This document shows, one piece after another, positions 1 to 8,356 of a stretch of DNA of 64,000 bases (the stretch's first letter is position 1; every line of letters begins with the position of its first letter). Under the pieces are notes generated by a model that was not told the origin of the DNA, did no database searches, and saw only the letters and a program-made list of their open reading frames with translations. A program made the position numbers and the translations under genes. The stretch is from positions 1,364,001 to 1,428,000 of the forward strand of contig JADJRF010000005.1 in NCBI GenBank assembly GCA_016712355.1, read 5' to 3'. This DNA is from Vampirovibrionales bacterium (GTDB lineage Bacteria > Cyanobacteriota > Vampirovibrionia > Vampirovibrionales > Vampirovibrionaceae).

Positions 1-1383
1 CCCCGCCTTAATGACGCCGCCGTCTTTCAGTCCCTGGGCGGGCGCGTCCTCGACGGCCTGATCGATCAGCGCGACGACTTTGAATAATTCCGGTGGAAAA
101 TCTTGCATCCGCAGCATATAGAAGCTTTGTAGCGGCTGGAGCAGCGTGGCGATCGCGGGCAGGCGCTGAATCGACTGCTTAAGGGCGACGAGATCCCGCG
201 GATGGGCGCTGAGGTTGGCCACGCGCGCGCTGAGACGCTCCATATCGTAAATGTCTGGCAGCAGGCGCCGGAGAGATTCCCGGATGGAAGGTTGCGCGGT
301 GAGTTCTTCCACGCCGTCCAGCCGACTCTGAATCTCGGGCAAGTGCGTCAGCGGACGCGAAATCCATTGTCGCAGCAGGCGCGCGCCCATGGCGGTCGCG
401 GTTTGATTAAGGGCCCAGTACAGACTGCCTTCGGCGCGATTTTGCTTGACGGTGGCCATTAGTTCGAGGTGACGGCGCGTAGCCTGCGACATGGCGACCG
501 CCTGATCGGGATGAACGCGCTGAATGCGCTCAAAGGCGGGCGGATCGTCGATAAAGGTTTCGTGAAGATAGTGGGCGATCGCGCCTGCGGCCGCAAGTGC
601 GGCGGGACAATCGTCGCCCAGCGCGTAACCGTCGAGCGTCGCCACCTGCAAAAGCCGCTGGAGAAGCCCTTTGGTCAGCGCAGCATCATAAGCCAGAGCC
701 GCAGACGCCGTGCAACGGAATGCCTCTTGAAGCGCCGGCGGCGCGTCGCTTACCCATTCATCGACGCCTTCGCCCGGACGGGCTTTCTTGAGACGTCCGG
801 GCGTAAGGGTTTCAGAGGGCTGAATGCGGTCCAATTCGCCGGGAATCTGCGAAAACGGCAATTCCGCCGCATAAAATTCGCCGGTGGTGACGTCGCACCA
901 TGCCAGCCCCCACAGGTCATTCGGGCGCTTGCCCGGCGCGACGGCGGCCAGAAAATTGTTCTCATCGGAGCGCAGCAGAGACGATTCTGTCACGGTGCCG
1001 GGCGACAGCACGCGGACCACCTTGCGGGCGACCAGTCCTTTGGCGGCGGCCGGATCTTCCATCTGCTCGCAGATCGCCACGCGGAAATTCTGGGCGAGCA
1101 GGCGCGCCAAATAGCTGTCCACCGCTTTTACAGGCACGCCCGCCATCGGTACGCGTCCCAATGCGCCGGCTTCTCGCCCGGTGAGCGTAATTTCCAGCAC
1201 GCGGGCGGCAATCAGCGCGTCTTCAAAAAACGTCTCGTAGAAATCGCCCATGCGGTAGAACAGCAAGGCGCCGGGATGTTCGCGCTTCACTTCAATGAAC
1301 TGGCGCATCATCGGCGTGGCCTGAGCCAAATCTACCTGGAACGAGTGCGGCGATTGTGGGATGTCGGCGTCAGAAAGGCTCAT
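1..1383 (-). CDS. mutS: DNA mismatch repair protein MutS (5' part, cut by window edge)
   Basis: Reading the minus strand from an ATG at 1383 gives 461 codons that stay open to the window edge, so only the N-terminal half is present. MutS recognises mismatches and recruits MutL using an ATPase that would lie beyond the edge. The start MSLSDADIPQ is followed by the mismatch-binding segment MGDFYETFFEDA (about residues 45-56), which carries the Phe-X-Glu pair that stacks on and contacts the mispaired base. It continues through the connector (ICEQMEDP, VVRVLSPGT) and into the core/lever region. The next gene on the same strand upstream is a GH8 glycosidase, 133 bp away. Identification is secure; completeness cannot be judged. 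Confidence 0.95.
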   Translation of the reverse strand, partial: MSLSDADIPQSPHSFQVDLAQATPMMRQFIEVKREHPGALLFYRMGDFYETFFEDALIAARVLEITLTGREAGALGRVPMAGVPVKAVDSYLARLLAQNFRVAICEQMEDPAAAKGLVARKVVRVLSPGTVTESSLLRSDENNFLAAVAPGKRPNDLWGLAWCDVTTGEFYAAELPFSQIPGELDRIQPSETLTPGRLKKARPGEGVDEWVSDAPPALQEAFRCTASAALAYDAALTKGLLQRLLQVATLDGYALGDDCPAALAAAGAIAHYLHETFIDDPPAFERIQRVHPDQAVAMSQATRRHLELMATVKQNRAEGSLYWALNQTATAMGARLLRQWISRPLTHLPEIQSRLDGVEELTAQPSIRESLRRLLPDIYDMERLSARVANLSAHPRDLVALKQSIQRLPAIATLLQPLQSFYMLRMQDFPPELFKVVALIDQAVEDAPAQGLKDGGVIKAG

Positions 1384-1516
1384 ATCCGTCTCATCGGCTC
1401 TAGTCTTGGGATCGGGGGCAGGTCTGAGGAAGAAACTCCGGGTCAGCGCGCCACGTCGCCCGTGCGCGAATTTTAGCAGCTTCGCCAATTGCGTTCTGTA
1501 ACAGTTGCGCCCGGGG

Positions 1517-2689
1517 TTAAACGGCCCCGACGGCGGGCTTGAACGTCATCAGCGCGCTGACCGGAATCAGGGCCAACATGGCGCAGGCGTGGTTAAACAG
1601 ATACTCGCCCGGCGCATCGGCGGGATTGGCGGCGCGCCAGAGGGAGGATGCCTTGGCAAAGACGGCGCTTGCCAGCGCTTCATCGCCCTGATACAGCCGC
1701 TTGGCGGACAGTAGCGCCAATAACGGCCAGCAATCCGGGCCCCAGTTCTGGCCGTCGCGCCAGCCCCACGGTAGCGTGCCAGACTGCGCGTAGGCGTCTT
1801 CCAGCTTGTGAAAACGCGCCAGATAGGCGTGCGACGCTTGCCCGCCTTCTATGGCGTCCATCAACATAAAGCTGAGATAGCGGCAACTGCTGGTGTTGGC
1901 AAAGCTATTCCAGGGCGGATTTTCACCGCTGCCCGGAACCAGTCGCCCGGAATCGAACTTGACGCGAAAGGTCATCGGCGGAAAGCCATGGCCGTAAAGT
2001 TTTTCGGAATCCGTTAACAGGCTAATGCTGTCTGTGAGAACGCGTCCCCAGTCGGCATCCGGCTGGGCGCGCGCCATCAGACTCAGGGGGTAGGTCATCA
2101 GATAATTGCTGAAGCACACCAGCCCTTTATCCGGGCGCCAGAAATCCCGCGAGGCCCGGTCGTTGGCCCCGGCGGCAATAATGCGGCGCCCTGCGATCGT
2201 TGTGACGCATTTCTCGCGAAAAGAATCGGCGATGACCAGCGCCTGTTTGCGATAAGCGTCCGCGCCCCAGCGCTCGGCGGCCAGCAGCAACGCCATGATG
2301 CATCCAAGCTCGCCGTCGGCCGCTGTCCCTCGCCCGAGCTCGCCGTTTTCGTATTGGGCCCACCAGAACAGTTTGTCATCGGGTCGGGTCTGTAAATGAC
2401 GCCACGTCCAGTTCCAGACGGCGTCAAATACGGCCCGATCATTGAACCACAGGGCGAACATCATCGAGAACGACTGGTATTCGCTATCGGCTCCCGCGCG
2501 TCGGCCTCGCGGATGATACAGGTTGGGGATCAACGTTCGTCCGGGCTGCGGCTTGCCCATGCCGGGCAGTTCAATGGCGTGCGAGCGCCAGAACGCCCAG
2601 GCGCGCTCCAGTTCTTCGCGAATCGCTTCGCCCAGCGCGGACTCGGCTGCGGCGCGCGGCGGACTCGGCGCTCGTTGAAAGAGTCGCAT
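1517..2689 (-). CDS. Glycoside hydrolase family 8-like protein
   Basis: This 390-residue protein resembles GH8 enzymes (endoglucanase/BcsZ type), which hydrolyse beta-1,4 glucans or related polymers in an (alpha/alpha)6 barrel. The region DSEYQSFSMMFAL (about 68-80) aligns with the family motif around the general acid, giving Glu70 as candidate. TAADGELGCIMALLLA (about 123-138) matches the ADxDL-type signature that follows. No N-terminal signal peptide is visible (MRLFQRAPSPP), unlike secreted BcsZ, so location is unclear. There is no cellulose synthase next to it. The start is supported by GAGG eight bases upstream of the ATG. The substrate is not predictable from sequence alone. Confidence 0.75.
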   Translation of the reverse strand: MRLFQRAPSPPRAAAESALGEAIREELERAWAFWRSHAIELPGMGKPQPGRTLIPNLYHPRGRRAGADSEYQSFSMMFALWFNDRAVFDAVWNWTWRHLQTRPDDKLFWWAQYENGELGRGTAADGELGCIMALLLAAERWGADAYRKQALVIADSFREKCVTTIAGRRIIAAGANDRASRDFWRPDKGLVCFSNYLMTYPLSLMARAQPDADWGRVLTDSISLLTDSEKLYGHGFPPMTFRVKFDSGRLVPGSGENPPWNSFANTSSCRYLSFMLMDAIEGGQASHAYLARFHKLEDAYAQSGTLPWGWRDGQNWGPDCWPLLALLSAKRLYQGDEALASAVFAKASSLWRAANPADAPGEYLFNHACAMLALIPVSALMTFKPAVGAV

Positions 2690-2882
2690 ACAACCGTCCT
2701 CAGGCTCTCTCTACTTTAGGGGGGATATTATAGCCGCAACAGGCGTAAAAGACCGTCAACCCCGCATGGCGCTCACAAGGCTGTTACCCCGCGCGCGCCT
2801 GTGGAAGAGCACTTGCGCTGGGCGTGCCTCGCATTGGTATGATGGTCTCGTTCAGGCGTTGGGGATCTAAGCGAGAACGAGG

Positions 2883-3878
2883 TTATTCAAACATCTTGCT
2901 GACAGATTCGTCATCGTGGATGCGGCGAATTGCTTCGCCGAGAATCGGCGCGATCGACAGTTGAACGATTTTCTGACTGTCTTGCGCCGGAAACGGCAGC
3001 GGAGCCGTGTTGCTGACGATGACTTCCGTAAAAGCCGAGGCTTCCAGCCGCTCCAGCGCCGGACCCGAAAATACCGCATGAGCGGCGGCGGCGTACACGC
3101 AGCGCGCGCCGGACTTTCGGACCAGTTCGGCGGCAGCGCACATCGTACCGGCCGTATCGATCATATCGTCGATGAGAATGGCCGTGCGATCGGTCACGTC
3201 CCCAATAATATGGTATACCTGCGCCTGATTATGGCCGCTGCGGCGCTTGTCGATAATGGCGATGGGGCAATCGAGTTTCTTGGCGTAGACGCGCGCGCGC
3301 TCAACGCCGCCGGCGTCCGGTGATACGATTACCAGGTCTTTGAGGTTTTTCTTACGGATGTAGTTGAGCATGACGGGCGTGACGTAGAGGTGATCCGTCA
3401 GAATATTGAAAAAGCCCTGGAGCTGGCCGGTGTGTAAGTCCATGGCCACCACGCGGTGCGCCCCGGCGGTTGAAATGAGATCCGCGACAAGCTTGGCCGA
3501 GATGGCTTCGCGCCCGACGGTCTTACGGTCTTGCCGCGCATAGCCGAAATACGGAATAACGGCGGTGATTTTGTTGGCGCTGGAGCGCTTGAGCGCGTCG
3601 ATGATTAACAGAAGTTCCATCAGGTTCTCATTGACGGGCTGGCAAGTGGGCTGAATGACGAAGACGTCATGGCCGCGAACGCTTTCTTTAACGCGGACAT
3701 AAGTTTCGCCGTCGCAGAAGTTCTTGACCTCGATTTCGCTGAGGGCCGTGCCGAGGTAGTTGGCAATTTCTTGCGCCAGCACGGGGTGCGCGCGCCCGGT
3801 GAAAATCTTCACTTTGCTCGTGTCGTAGTGTTTGGGGATGCTTTCAAGTTCGGGAAGTCTCATTTCAATGGTCACCAC
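2883..3878 (-). CDS. prs: Ribose-phosphate pyrophosphokinase
   Basis: This enzyme makes PRPP from ribose 5-phosphate and ATP for nucleotide, His and Trp synthesis. The 331-residue product has the usual length. It shows the catalytic flexible loop YARQDRK (113-119), the family signature DLHTGQLQGFF (147-157) and the PRPP-binding loop DDMIDTAGT (237-245). The start is taken as the GTG at 3878 because AGGAGG lies nine bases upstream; the first ATG in frame (3863) would leave the ribosome site too far away. A gene-poor stretch of almost 1 kb lies upstream. Confidence 0.97.
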   Translation of the reverse strand: MVTIEMRLPELESIPKHYDTSKVKIFTGRAHPVLAQEIANYLGTALSEIEVKNFCDGETYVRVKESVRGHDVFVIQPTCQPVNENLMELLLIIDALKRSSANKITAVIPYFGYARQDRKTVGREAISAKLVADLISTAGAHRVVAMDLHTGQLQGFFNILTDHLYVTPVMLNYIRKKNLKDLVIVSPDAGGVERARVYAKKLDCPIAIIDKRRSGHNQAQVYHIIGDVTDRTAILIDDMIDTAGTMCAAAELVRKSGARCVYAAAAHAVFSGPALERLEASAFTEVIVSNTAPLPFPAQDSQKIVQLSIAPILGEAIRRIHDDESVSKMFE

Positions 3879-4295
3879 CAGGTTTCGTCCTCCTGCATTG
3901 CGCGCCTGCCGCAGGGCTGCGGGGTATTGGATCTAAAACGGCGGGTACTTCCAAAGTTGTCATCCGGTTGTCCGTCACTTGTGCCACGCTATCAAAAAGG
4001 CGGGCGCGATGCAGGAAAATATAAAAAACATTACGGGCGGGTTGGGCGCGCGGATATCTTTGTTCACGCCTGTATACCAATAAGGGCAATCGGCCAGGGA
4101 ATTAATTCGACATGGACGTGAGGGTTTGATTCTCTGTGAGGTGATGAGTAGGCGTTAACGCTTGTTCTGAAAGGGTTTTACAGAAAAATAACCAAGGCAA
4201 GGCTTTAATTTTTGAGTCGTTTTGATATCAGTGCGGGCGTTATAGGCGTCACGTGCTCTCTTAAGCCCAACGCTGTCTTAAAAACGGTTACATAA

Positions 4296-4432
4296 CTTGC
4301 TTAAGGCAAGAGGCGCTTGGCGCCCGCGCGGCTTGCGCTTGAGGGCGGAATTCTCTGTTTTCACAAAATTTTATGTGTAGACCTTTCCCTCAAATGGCGA
4401 GAGCTTTGCTATAATCAGCTTGCTTAAGGCAA
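4296..4432. repeat. Two direct copies of a 14-bp near-palindrome flanking a promoter
   Basis: The sequence CTTGCTTAAGGCAA occurs exactly at 4296-4309 and again at 4419-4432. The second copy lies just downstream of the TATAAT box at 4410-4415, where a repressor would block initiation. The first copy is about 100 bp upstream of that box. The unit is close to self-complementary around TTAA, as expected for a dimeric regulator site. Which protein binds is unknown. Confidence 0.5.
4404..4415 (+). promoter_or_regulatory. Extended -10 promoter CTTTGCTATAAT
   Basis: TGC directly precedes a perfect TATAAT (4410-4415), giving a TGnTATAAT extended -10 element; no good -35 box is present. The predicted start of transcription is near 4422, inside the second copy of the 14-bp repeat. 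The first gene downstream on this strand is the 58-aa frame at 4838, so the transcript would begin with a long untranslated leader or be a separate small RNA. Confidence 0.5.
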
Positions 4433-4837
4433 AACACAACGCAATTCAACAGCTTTACCGCCCTTTTACCAGTGACTACGCTACGTCATCTCCTCTACAA
4501 CTCAGGTAAGGCTGTTTTCCTTTTGGGACAATTTTAGGGGGAGGCCTTCCTAAAGAAGGCGCACAAAATCCAGCGTCATGGGTTTAATGCTAACAGAGGG
4601 AGCATCTGTTATTTCAAGACCGTTTGGGGTATCTCGTTTAAAGCGTGGGAATTGATTGTCGTTTAATTTGCGTCCGTAAAGGGTTTGGGCCGTTCATGCG
4701 CTGTGATAAAGCGTCGGTCTTCTTTGCCCACGGGCGGTAATAAAATTGAGAGCTATTTGTCGTCAGGGCCCGTGTGCGTGTGTGAATACGCGCCCGGGTA
4801 ACGAAACGTCGTATGAAGCGTCGGGAGGAAGTCACGT

Positions 4838-5014
4838 ATGCCGCCCAGAGGGTTTGGCAATATGATGGGGCGCAACGGAGGCCAGGGTGGGCAATCCGGG
4901 AATGGCGGCGCGCCGCCGATGCCGAATTTCCAGTTGCCGCCGCACCTGCTGGAGCGTCTCCTGGGACCGGAGCCTGCCGAGCTGCGGTATTTCAAACGCA
5001 TGGGCGACTATTAA
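4838..5014 (+). CDS. Small Gly/Pro-rich protein, 58 aa, unknown function
   Basis: I do not recognise this protein. It begins MPPRGFGNMMGRNGGQGG, continues with a Gly/Gln/Asn-rich low-complexity stretch, and ends in an ordered-looking segment LPPHLLERLLGPEPAELRYF and then KRMGDY. A strong ribosome site (GGGAGGAA) lies seven bases before the ATG. There is no signal peptide or membrane segment. The frame is short but has a clean start, a clean stop and a hairpin (GTCTC/GAGAC, 5018-5038) just after it. The next genes downstream are also Gly/Pro/Met-rich orphans. It is probably a real lineage-specific gene. Confidence 0.6.
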   Translation: MPPRGFGNMMGRNGGQGGQSGNGGAPPMPNFQLPPHLLERLLGPEPAELRYFKRMGDY

Positions 5015-5383
5015 CGGAGTCTCTTTTCTCTTGAGACCCCCATTCTCTCGCTATCCGCCCCCGCAGCGGCCCTCTGGCTGTTGCGATTTGTTATGAAGAG
5101 TATCAGGACCTGTTTTGGCCTGTTCGGGAATCGCGGTCCTGTAAAGACGTCTGACAACATGGCTTCTGATCGCCCAATGGCGAGGTTGCGCCGCGCTGAA
5201 ACCTGATTATATTAATAATCGTTACAGTCTTTGCGCAGAGGGGCAATTTGCGGGAGAAAATTTTGTTTATAAAAATATAAAGTATATATTTCCGATATCC
5301 CTCTGTTTCTCGATACTTTTACGTTTTGATCGCTCGATCGCTTGTTTCTGCCCCTGTTTCCCGTTTTTTAGGAGTCGTTTGAT
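5015..5383. other. Intergenic stretch with inverted repeats and AT-rich promoter-like DNA
   Basis: About 370 bp with no reading frame I trust. A GTCTC/GAGAC hairpin at 5018-5038 may end the transcript of the 58-aa gene. A 7-bp inverted repeat CAGGACC/GGTCCTG spans 5104-5141. The last 170 bp are very AT-rich and likely hold the promoter of the 186-aa gene, but no single -35/-10 pair stands out. Confidence 0.45.
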
Positions 5384-5944
5384 ATGAGCGCCCTGTTTCA
5401 GTTCAATTTACTAAGCGCGTATCCCTTTCCCAACACGATTGGCAGCGCGCGCATTCCCGCCAGCGATCCGTTTTACGGTAAGGGCGGCGACTTTTTGGCT
5501 CCGAACTTCATTGGCCGTACGGTCAGCAATGTTCAACTCGGCAGCGGCATCACGTATCTGGGCAAAAATCCCAGCGCGAAGACTGTACTCAATGGTACCA
5601 ACGGCCAGGTAGACGCCTTGCTTGCTGGCGGGCCTATCGGCGCGATTCCTGCCGATATCAAACTGTATAACGATGCGGCGATTCCCGGCATGGTTCCCGA
5701 TATTGGCGTCAATCCCGGCGCAATGCGTATTTTGGGCAATACGGCCTTTTTTCAGGACGTGCTGACCACGCCGGGATACGCGTTTGGGGGATACCCCTCT
5801 TACGGCATGTCGCCCTGGAGTCTTAACGCCATGCCTTACTGGGATGGCGCCGTTCCGGCCAGTTATGGCATGGGCGCAGGATATGGCTTTGCAGGCGGCG
5901 GCGCTTCGCAGTGGATCCCTTTCTGCGGTCAGATAATGGGGTGA
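5384..5944 (+). CDS. Gly/Pro/Tyr-rich protein, 186 aa, unknown function
   Basis: I do not recognise this protein. It starts MSALFQFNLLSAYPFPNT and has an AGGAG ribosome site about ten bases before the ATG. The middle (about 40-130) has ordinary composition with short hydrophobic runs such as NVQLGSGITYLGKNP and AAIPGMVPDIGVNPGAMRIL. The C-terminal third is rich in Gly, Tyr, Met, Pro and Trp (FGGYPSYGMSPWSLNAMPYW) and ends with a single Cys near the terminus. No signal peptide or transmembrane helix is clear. It converges with the next gene, 9 bp away, which has a similar Pro/Met/Tyr-rich segment. Confidence 0.75.
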   Translation: MSALFQFNLLSAYPFPNTIGSARIPASDPFYGKGGDFLAPNFIGRTVSNVQLGSGITYLGKNPSAKTVLNGTNGQVDALLAGGPIGAIPADIKLYNDAAIPGMVPDIGVNPGAMRILGNTAFFQDVLTTPGYAFGGYPSYGMSPWSLNAMPYWDGAVPASYGMGAGYGFAGGGASQWIPFCGQIMG

Positions 5945-5953
5945 TTGGCGCGC

Positions 5954-6475
5954 TTAGGCCCAGTAATAAAAGCCCTGATTGGCGGCCTGACCCAGATTTT
6001 CTTGCGTAAGTCCCACGCCGTCCATCATGTCCATCCAGGAGGCGGCGTTGACGCGCTTGCCGATTTCTTCCGCTGTGGCGTTGGCCAACTGCTGCGCCTG
6101 CGGCCATTTTGCGGGATGAATCACGCCATTGCCCAGCAACAGGCCAAAAGCGTCCGATAGAATTTTGTGAGAGGCGGCCTGCAAGGTTGGCGCGTTAGCC
6201 TTTACGGCGGCTTCCAGCGCGGGAATCAGCTCGCGGGCTTTTGCGTCAGGCCGTAGGCCGCCGAAGACGTCTTGATCCATGCGCAAGAGTCTCATGGCGG
6301 CGGCGGCATCAATAGAACGCTGGCGTTGCGGGACCATGAGGGGGGGCGGCGTCATGGGGGCCTGCATGGGGATCATGGGGACTATGGGGGGTGACGGCAT
6401 GGCGTAATAGCCGGGCGTCGACACAGGGCCGGCCGTCATGCCTGGGAAACCACTATAAAAAGGAGAAGCGCTCAT
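5954..6475 (-). CDS. Pro/Met-rich N-terminus with helical C-terminal domain, unknown function
   Basis: This 173-residue protein starts at ATG 6475 (MSASPFYSGFPGM); a GTG at 6484 would add three residues. Residues 1-50 are Pro/Met/Gly/Tyr-rich and disordered-looking (YYAMPSPPIVPMIPMQAPM). From about residue 55 it becomes a compact, probably all-helical domain (DAAAAMRLLRMDQDVFGGL to SWMDMMDGVGLTQENLG). It ends FYYWA. I know no family for it. The N-terminal composition recalls the repeat protein at 13937-14461 and the neighbour at 5384-5944, suggesting a shared type of low-complexity tail. Confidence 0.7.
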   Translation of the reverse strand: MSASPFYSGFPGMTAGPVSTPGYYAMPSPPIVPMIPMQAPMTPPPLMVPQRQRSIDAAAAMRLLRMDQDVFGGLRPDAKARELIPALEAAVKANAPTLQAASHKILSDAFGLLLGNGVIHPAKWPQAQQLANATAEEIGKRVNAASWMDMMDGVGLTQENLGQAANQGFYYWA

Positions 6476-6669
6476 ATAAAACACCCATCACCGTCTTGCT
6501 TGACTCTGACAAGAAGGTAACGCGCCTCAAGGCGCCAAATTGCCGCCGAATATGCCTGCGGTATGGAATTTTTTACACATCGGCGTTGCCCGCGAACTCG
6601 CCGAGCGATGGCGTATCGCCGCTCGCTATCCTATTCATTGACGGGAGATACGCGCAAGCGTGCGAGGGT

Positions 6670-7623
6670 TTATGTCTGGAGTGGTTCCGCGCGCCGGGCC
6701 GGGGCGGGCGAGGGCGCGGCGACAGGCGCCGGAAAGCAGCGATCCAGCAGATCGGGCATGCGGCGCTCCATCGCCACCGGCATAAAGTGAAACCCGTCAC
6801 AATGCGGCGCCAGGCGCGCGACCACGTCGGCGCAAAAGGCCAGACTCTCGCCTTTGGGATCTTCCGATCGTTCGAGGAGATCAATAAACGCCTGCGGAAT
6901 CTGAATTCCCGTGACGACCTCATTCATAAAGCGCGCGGCTTTTGCGGAACTGGGCGGTACAATGCCCACCAATACCTTGGGGACCGCACAGCCTACCTGA
7001 GCGCAGGTTTCGGTCATAATCTCGCGCATTTCGAGAATTGGCGCAAGATCATAGACCGGTTGGGTCTGAAAGAAGTCAACGCCCTTTTCGAGTTTGACGC
7101 GCAGCCGGTTGCGCTGCGCCTGCTTGGAAAGGCGCGCCAGATTCAGCGCAGATCCGACGGTAAAGCGCGAGCCGCCTTTTTTAAGGGGAACCCCGATGGC
7201 GTCCACGCCTTGATTCAGCCCGCGAATCAGCTCGATCAGGCGGGTGGACTCCAGATGAAACACTTGCGCGGCCAGATCTTTCTGGTCGCCTACCTGCACC
7301 GGATCGCCGGTGAGCGCCAAAACGGTTCGCAGGCCGAGCGCCCATGCGCCCATCAAATCGGCCTGAAGCGCGATCAGGTTGCGATCGCGGCAGGTCAGTT
7401 GCCACACGGTTTCGATGCCGGTTTGGGATTCAATCAATGCAGCGGCGGCCAACGAACTCATTTTGAGAATCGATCGTTGGCAATCGGGTACATTGATAGC
7501 ATCCACGCGGCCTTGCAGCGCCCGCGCGTTTGCCAGCATCGAAGAAACGTCCGTTCCTCGCGGCGGAGACAGCTCAACGGTAATCAGCGGCCCGTCGGCA
7601 GCCAGTTTTTCAGAAAACAGCAA
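6670..7623 (-). CDS. metF: Methylenetetrahydrofolate reductase
   Basis: This FAD enzyme reduces 5,10-methylene-THF to 5-methyl-THF, which supplies the methyl group of methionine. The 317-residue product has the MetF barrel: VELSPPRGTD at the start (the family's Glu-containing first strand), ALTGDP near residue 104, and FFQTQPVYD near residue 188. A Pro/Ala-rich tail of about 25 residues follows the domain. The start is taken as TTG 7623, with GAGG ten bases upstream. A promoter and a palindromic operator lie directly upstream. No other methionine gene is adjacent. Confidence 0.92.
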   Translation of the reverse strand: MLFSEKLAADGPLITVELSPPRGTDVSSMLANARALQGRVDAINVPDCQRSILKMSSLAAAALIESQTGIETVWQLTCRDRNLIALQADLMGAWALGLRTVLALTGDPVQVGDQKDLAAQVFHLESTRLIELIRGLNQGVDAIGVPLKKGGSRFTVGSALNLARLSKQAQRNRLRVKLEKGVDFFQTQPVYDLAPILEMREIMTETCAQVGCAVPKVLVGIVPPSSAKAARFMNEVVTGIQIPQAFIDLLERSEDPKGESLAFCADVVARLAPHCDGFHFMPVAMERRMPDLLDRCFPAPVAAPSPAPARRAEPLQT

Positions 7624-7641
7624 CGCGCGCCGCCCTCAAAA

Positions 7642-7675
7642 ACAAGTGAAATTACACTTGTGTATTGTAGCAAAG
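7642..7675 (-). promoter_or_regulatory. metF promoter with palindromic operator
   Basis: On the minus strand CTTTGCTACAAT (7675-7664) forms an extended -10 box. Immediately downstream lies the inverted repeat ACAAGTG-N6-CACTTGT (7661-7642 on this strand), covering the expected start of transcription. A site placed there would act as a repressor operator for metF. It does not match the MetJ box. The 12-bp -10 region differs by one base from the promoter at 4404-4415. Confidence 0.6.
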
Positions 7676-7795
7676 TTGCGACCCGCGCAACGAGCGCTTT
7701 GATGCTTTTTCGTACTCCCAGCGCGCAACCCAACGACTGCGCCACGCTCTCAAGCGTTCGCCCTACTGTTGTTCTGTGAGAGAAGTAGAAGCGCC

Positions 7796-8149
7796 TTATC
7801 CGCGGCCCATCAGCGAGAAGCTCTGCTGGATGTTTTTGGAAATGACCTTGTTCACGGCTTCCATTTCCGTGACGATGGCTTCGCGCTGCTTTTCCAAGCG
7901 ATTGCCCTGCATTTCCAGCATTTTATCCATCTGAGCGACGCGCGCCTGAGCGACCGTCAATTGCTGGGCGGCGGCGCTGTTGGGATCCATCGATCCCCCG
8001 ACGGCCGTTGACGCCTGTTTTTGCATCAACAGCGTCATCAGGTTTCCCCAAAACATCCGCTGTTGCTGAATAAACTGGAGTTGAAACTCTAGTTCATTCT
8101 TTCTGGCGACCAGCATGAGAAGGCGGCCTTGACTGGCTGCAAATCCCAT
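7796..8149 (-). CDS. Small coiled-coil protein, 117 aa, unknown function
   Basis: The protein opens MGFAASQGRLLMLVARKNELE, then is predicted helical throughout, with a Gln-rich first helix (QLQFIQQQRMFWGNL) and a long heptad-like second part (QLTVAQARVAQMDKMLEMQ to EMEAVNKVISKN). It has no signal peptide or membrane helix. The start has a GGGGGG ribosome site six bases upstream. From memory, proteins with a similar opening occur in Melainabacteria genomes, but I cannot check this. A cytoplasmic coiled-coil assembly or chaperone-like role (as in flagellar or secretion accessory proteins) would be conjecture. Confidence 0.75.
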   Translation of the reverse strand: MGFAASQGRLLMLVARKNELEFQLQFIQQQRMFWGNLMTLLMQKQASTAVGGSMDPNSAAAQQLTVAQARVAQMDKMLEMQGNRLEKQREAIVTEMEAVNKVISKNIQQSFSLMGRG

Positions 8150-8356
8150 TGGATTTCCCCCCTAACGTGACATGCGACTTGATAACAGAGATAACGTGAC
8201 GAAAACGAACGACCCCGAACAGTGATTTCCCCAAAGTTTCCCCAAAAAGAGACTTGTATAAGAATTAAAACTTTCTTGCGGCGTTTGTTGTCCTTCAGAT
8301 TGGCAAAAGCTTCAAACTGCAACAATTATTAACAAGAACGCTTCGGCGTCACGCAA

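Larger units (their letters stand above)
3879..4837. other. Long gene-poor stretch upstream of prs and a 58-aa gene
   Basis: About 960 bp without a convincing reading frame, AT-richer than its surroundings. It probably contains the prs promoter (minus strand) near 3.9-4.1 kb. It also holds two copies of a 14-bp near-palindrome, a good extended -10 promoter pointing right, and a GCCTTC/GAAGGC hairpin near 4543-4561. The DNA from the promoter to the 58-aa gene would form a leader of about 415 nt. I recognise no known riboswitch, 6S, SRP, RNase P or tmRNA signature. Confidence 0.6.

Noticed and set aside
469..1476. 335-codon plus-strand frame
   Set aside because: It lies antisense to mutS, whose protein is clearly conserved; GC-rich DNA keeps the opposite strand open by chance.
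6391..7779. 462-codon plus-strand frame
   Set aside because: It is antisense to metF and its promoter, with no recognisable product and no good ribosome site.
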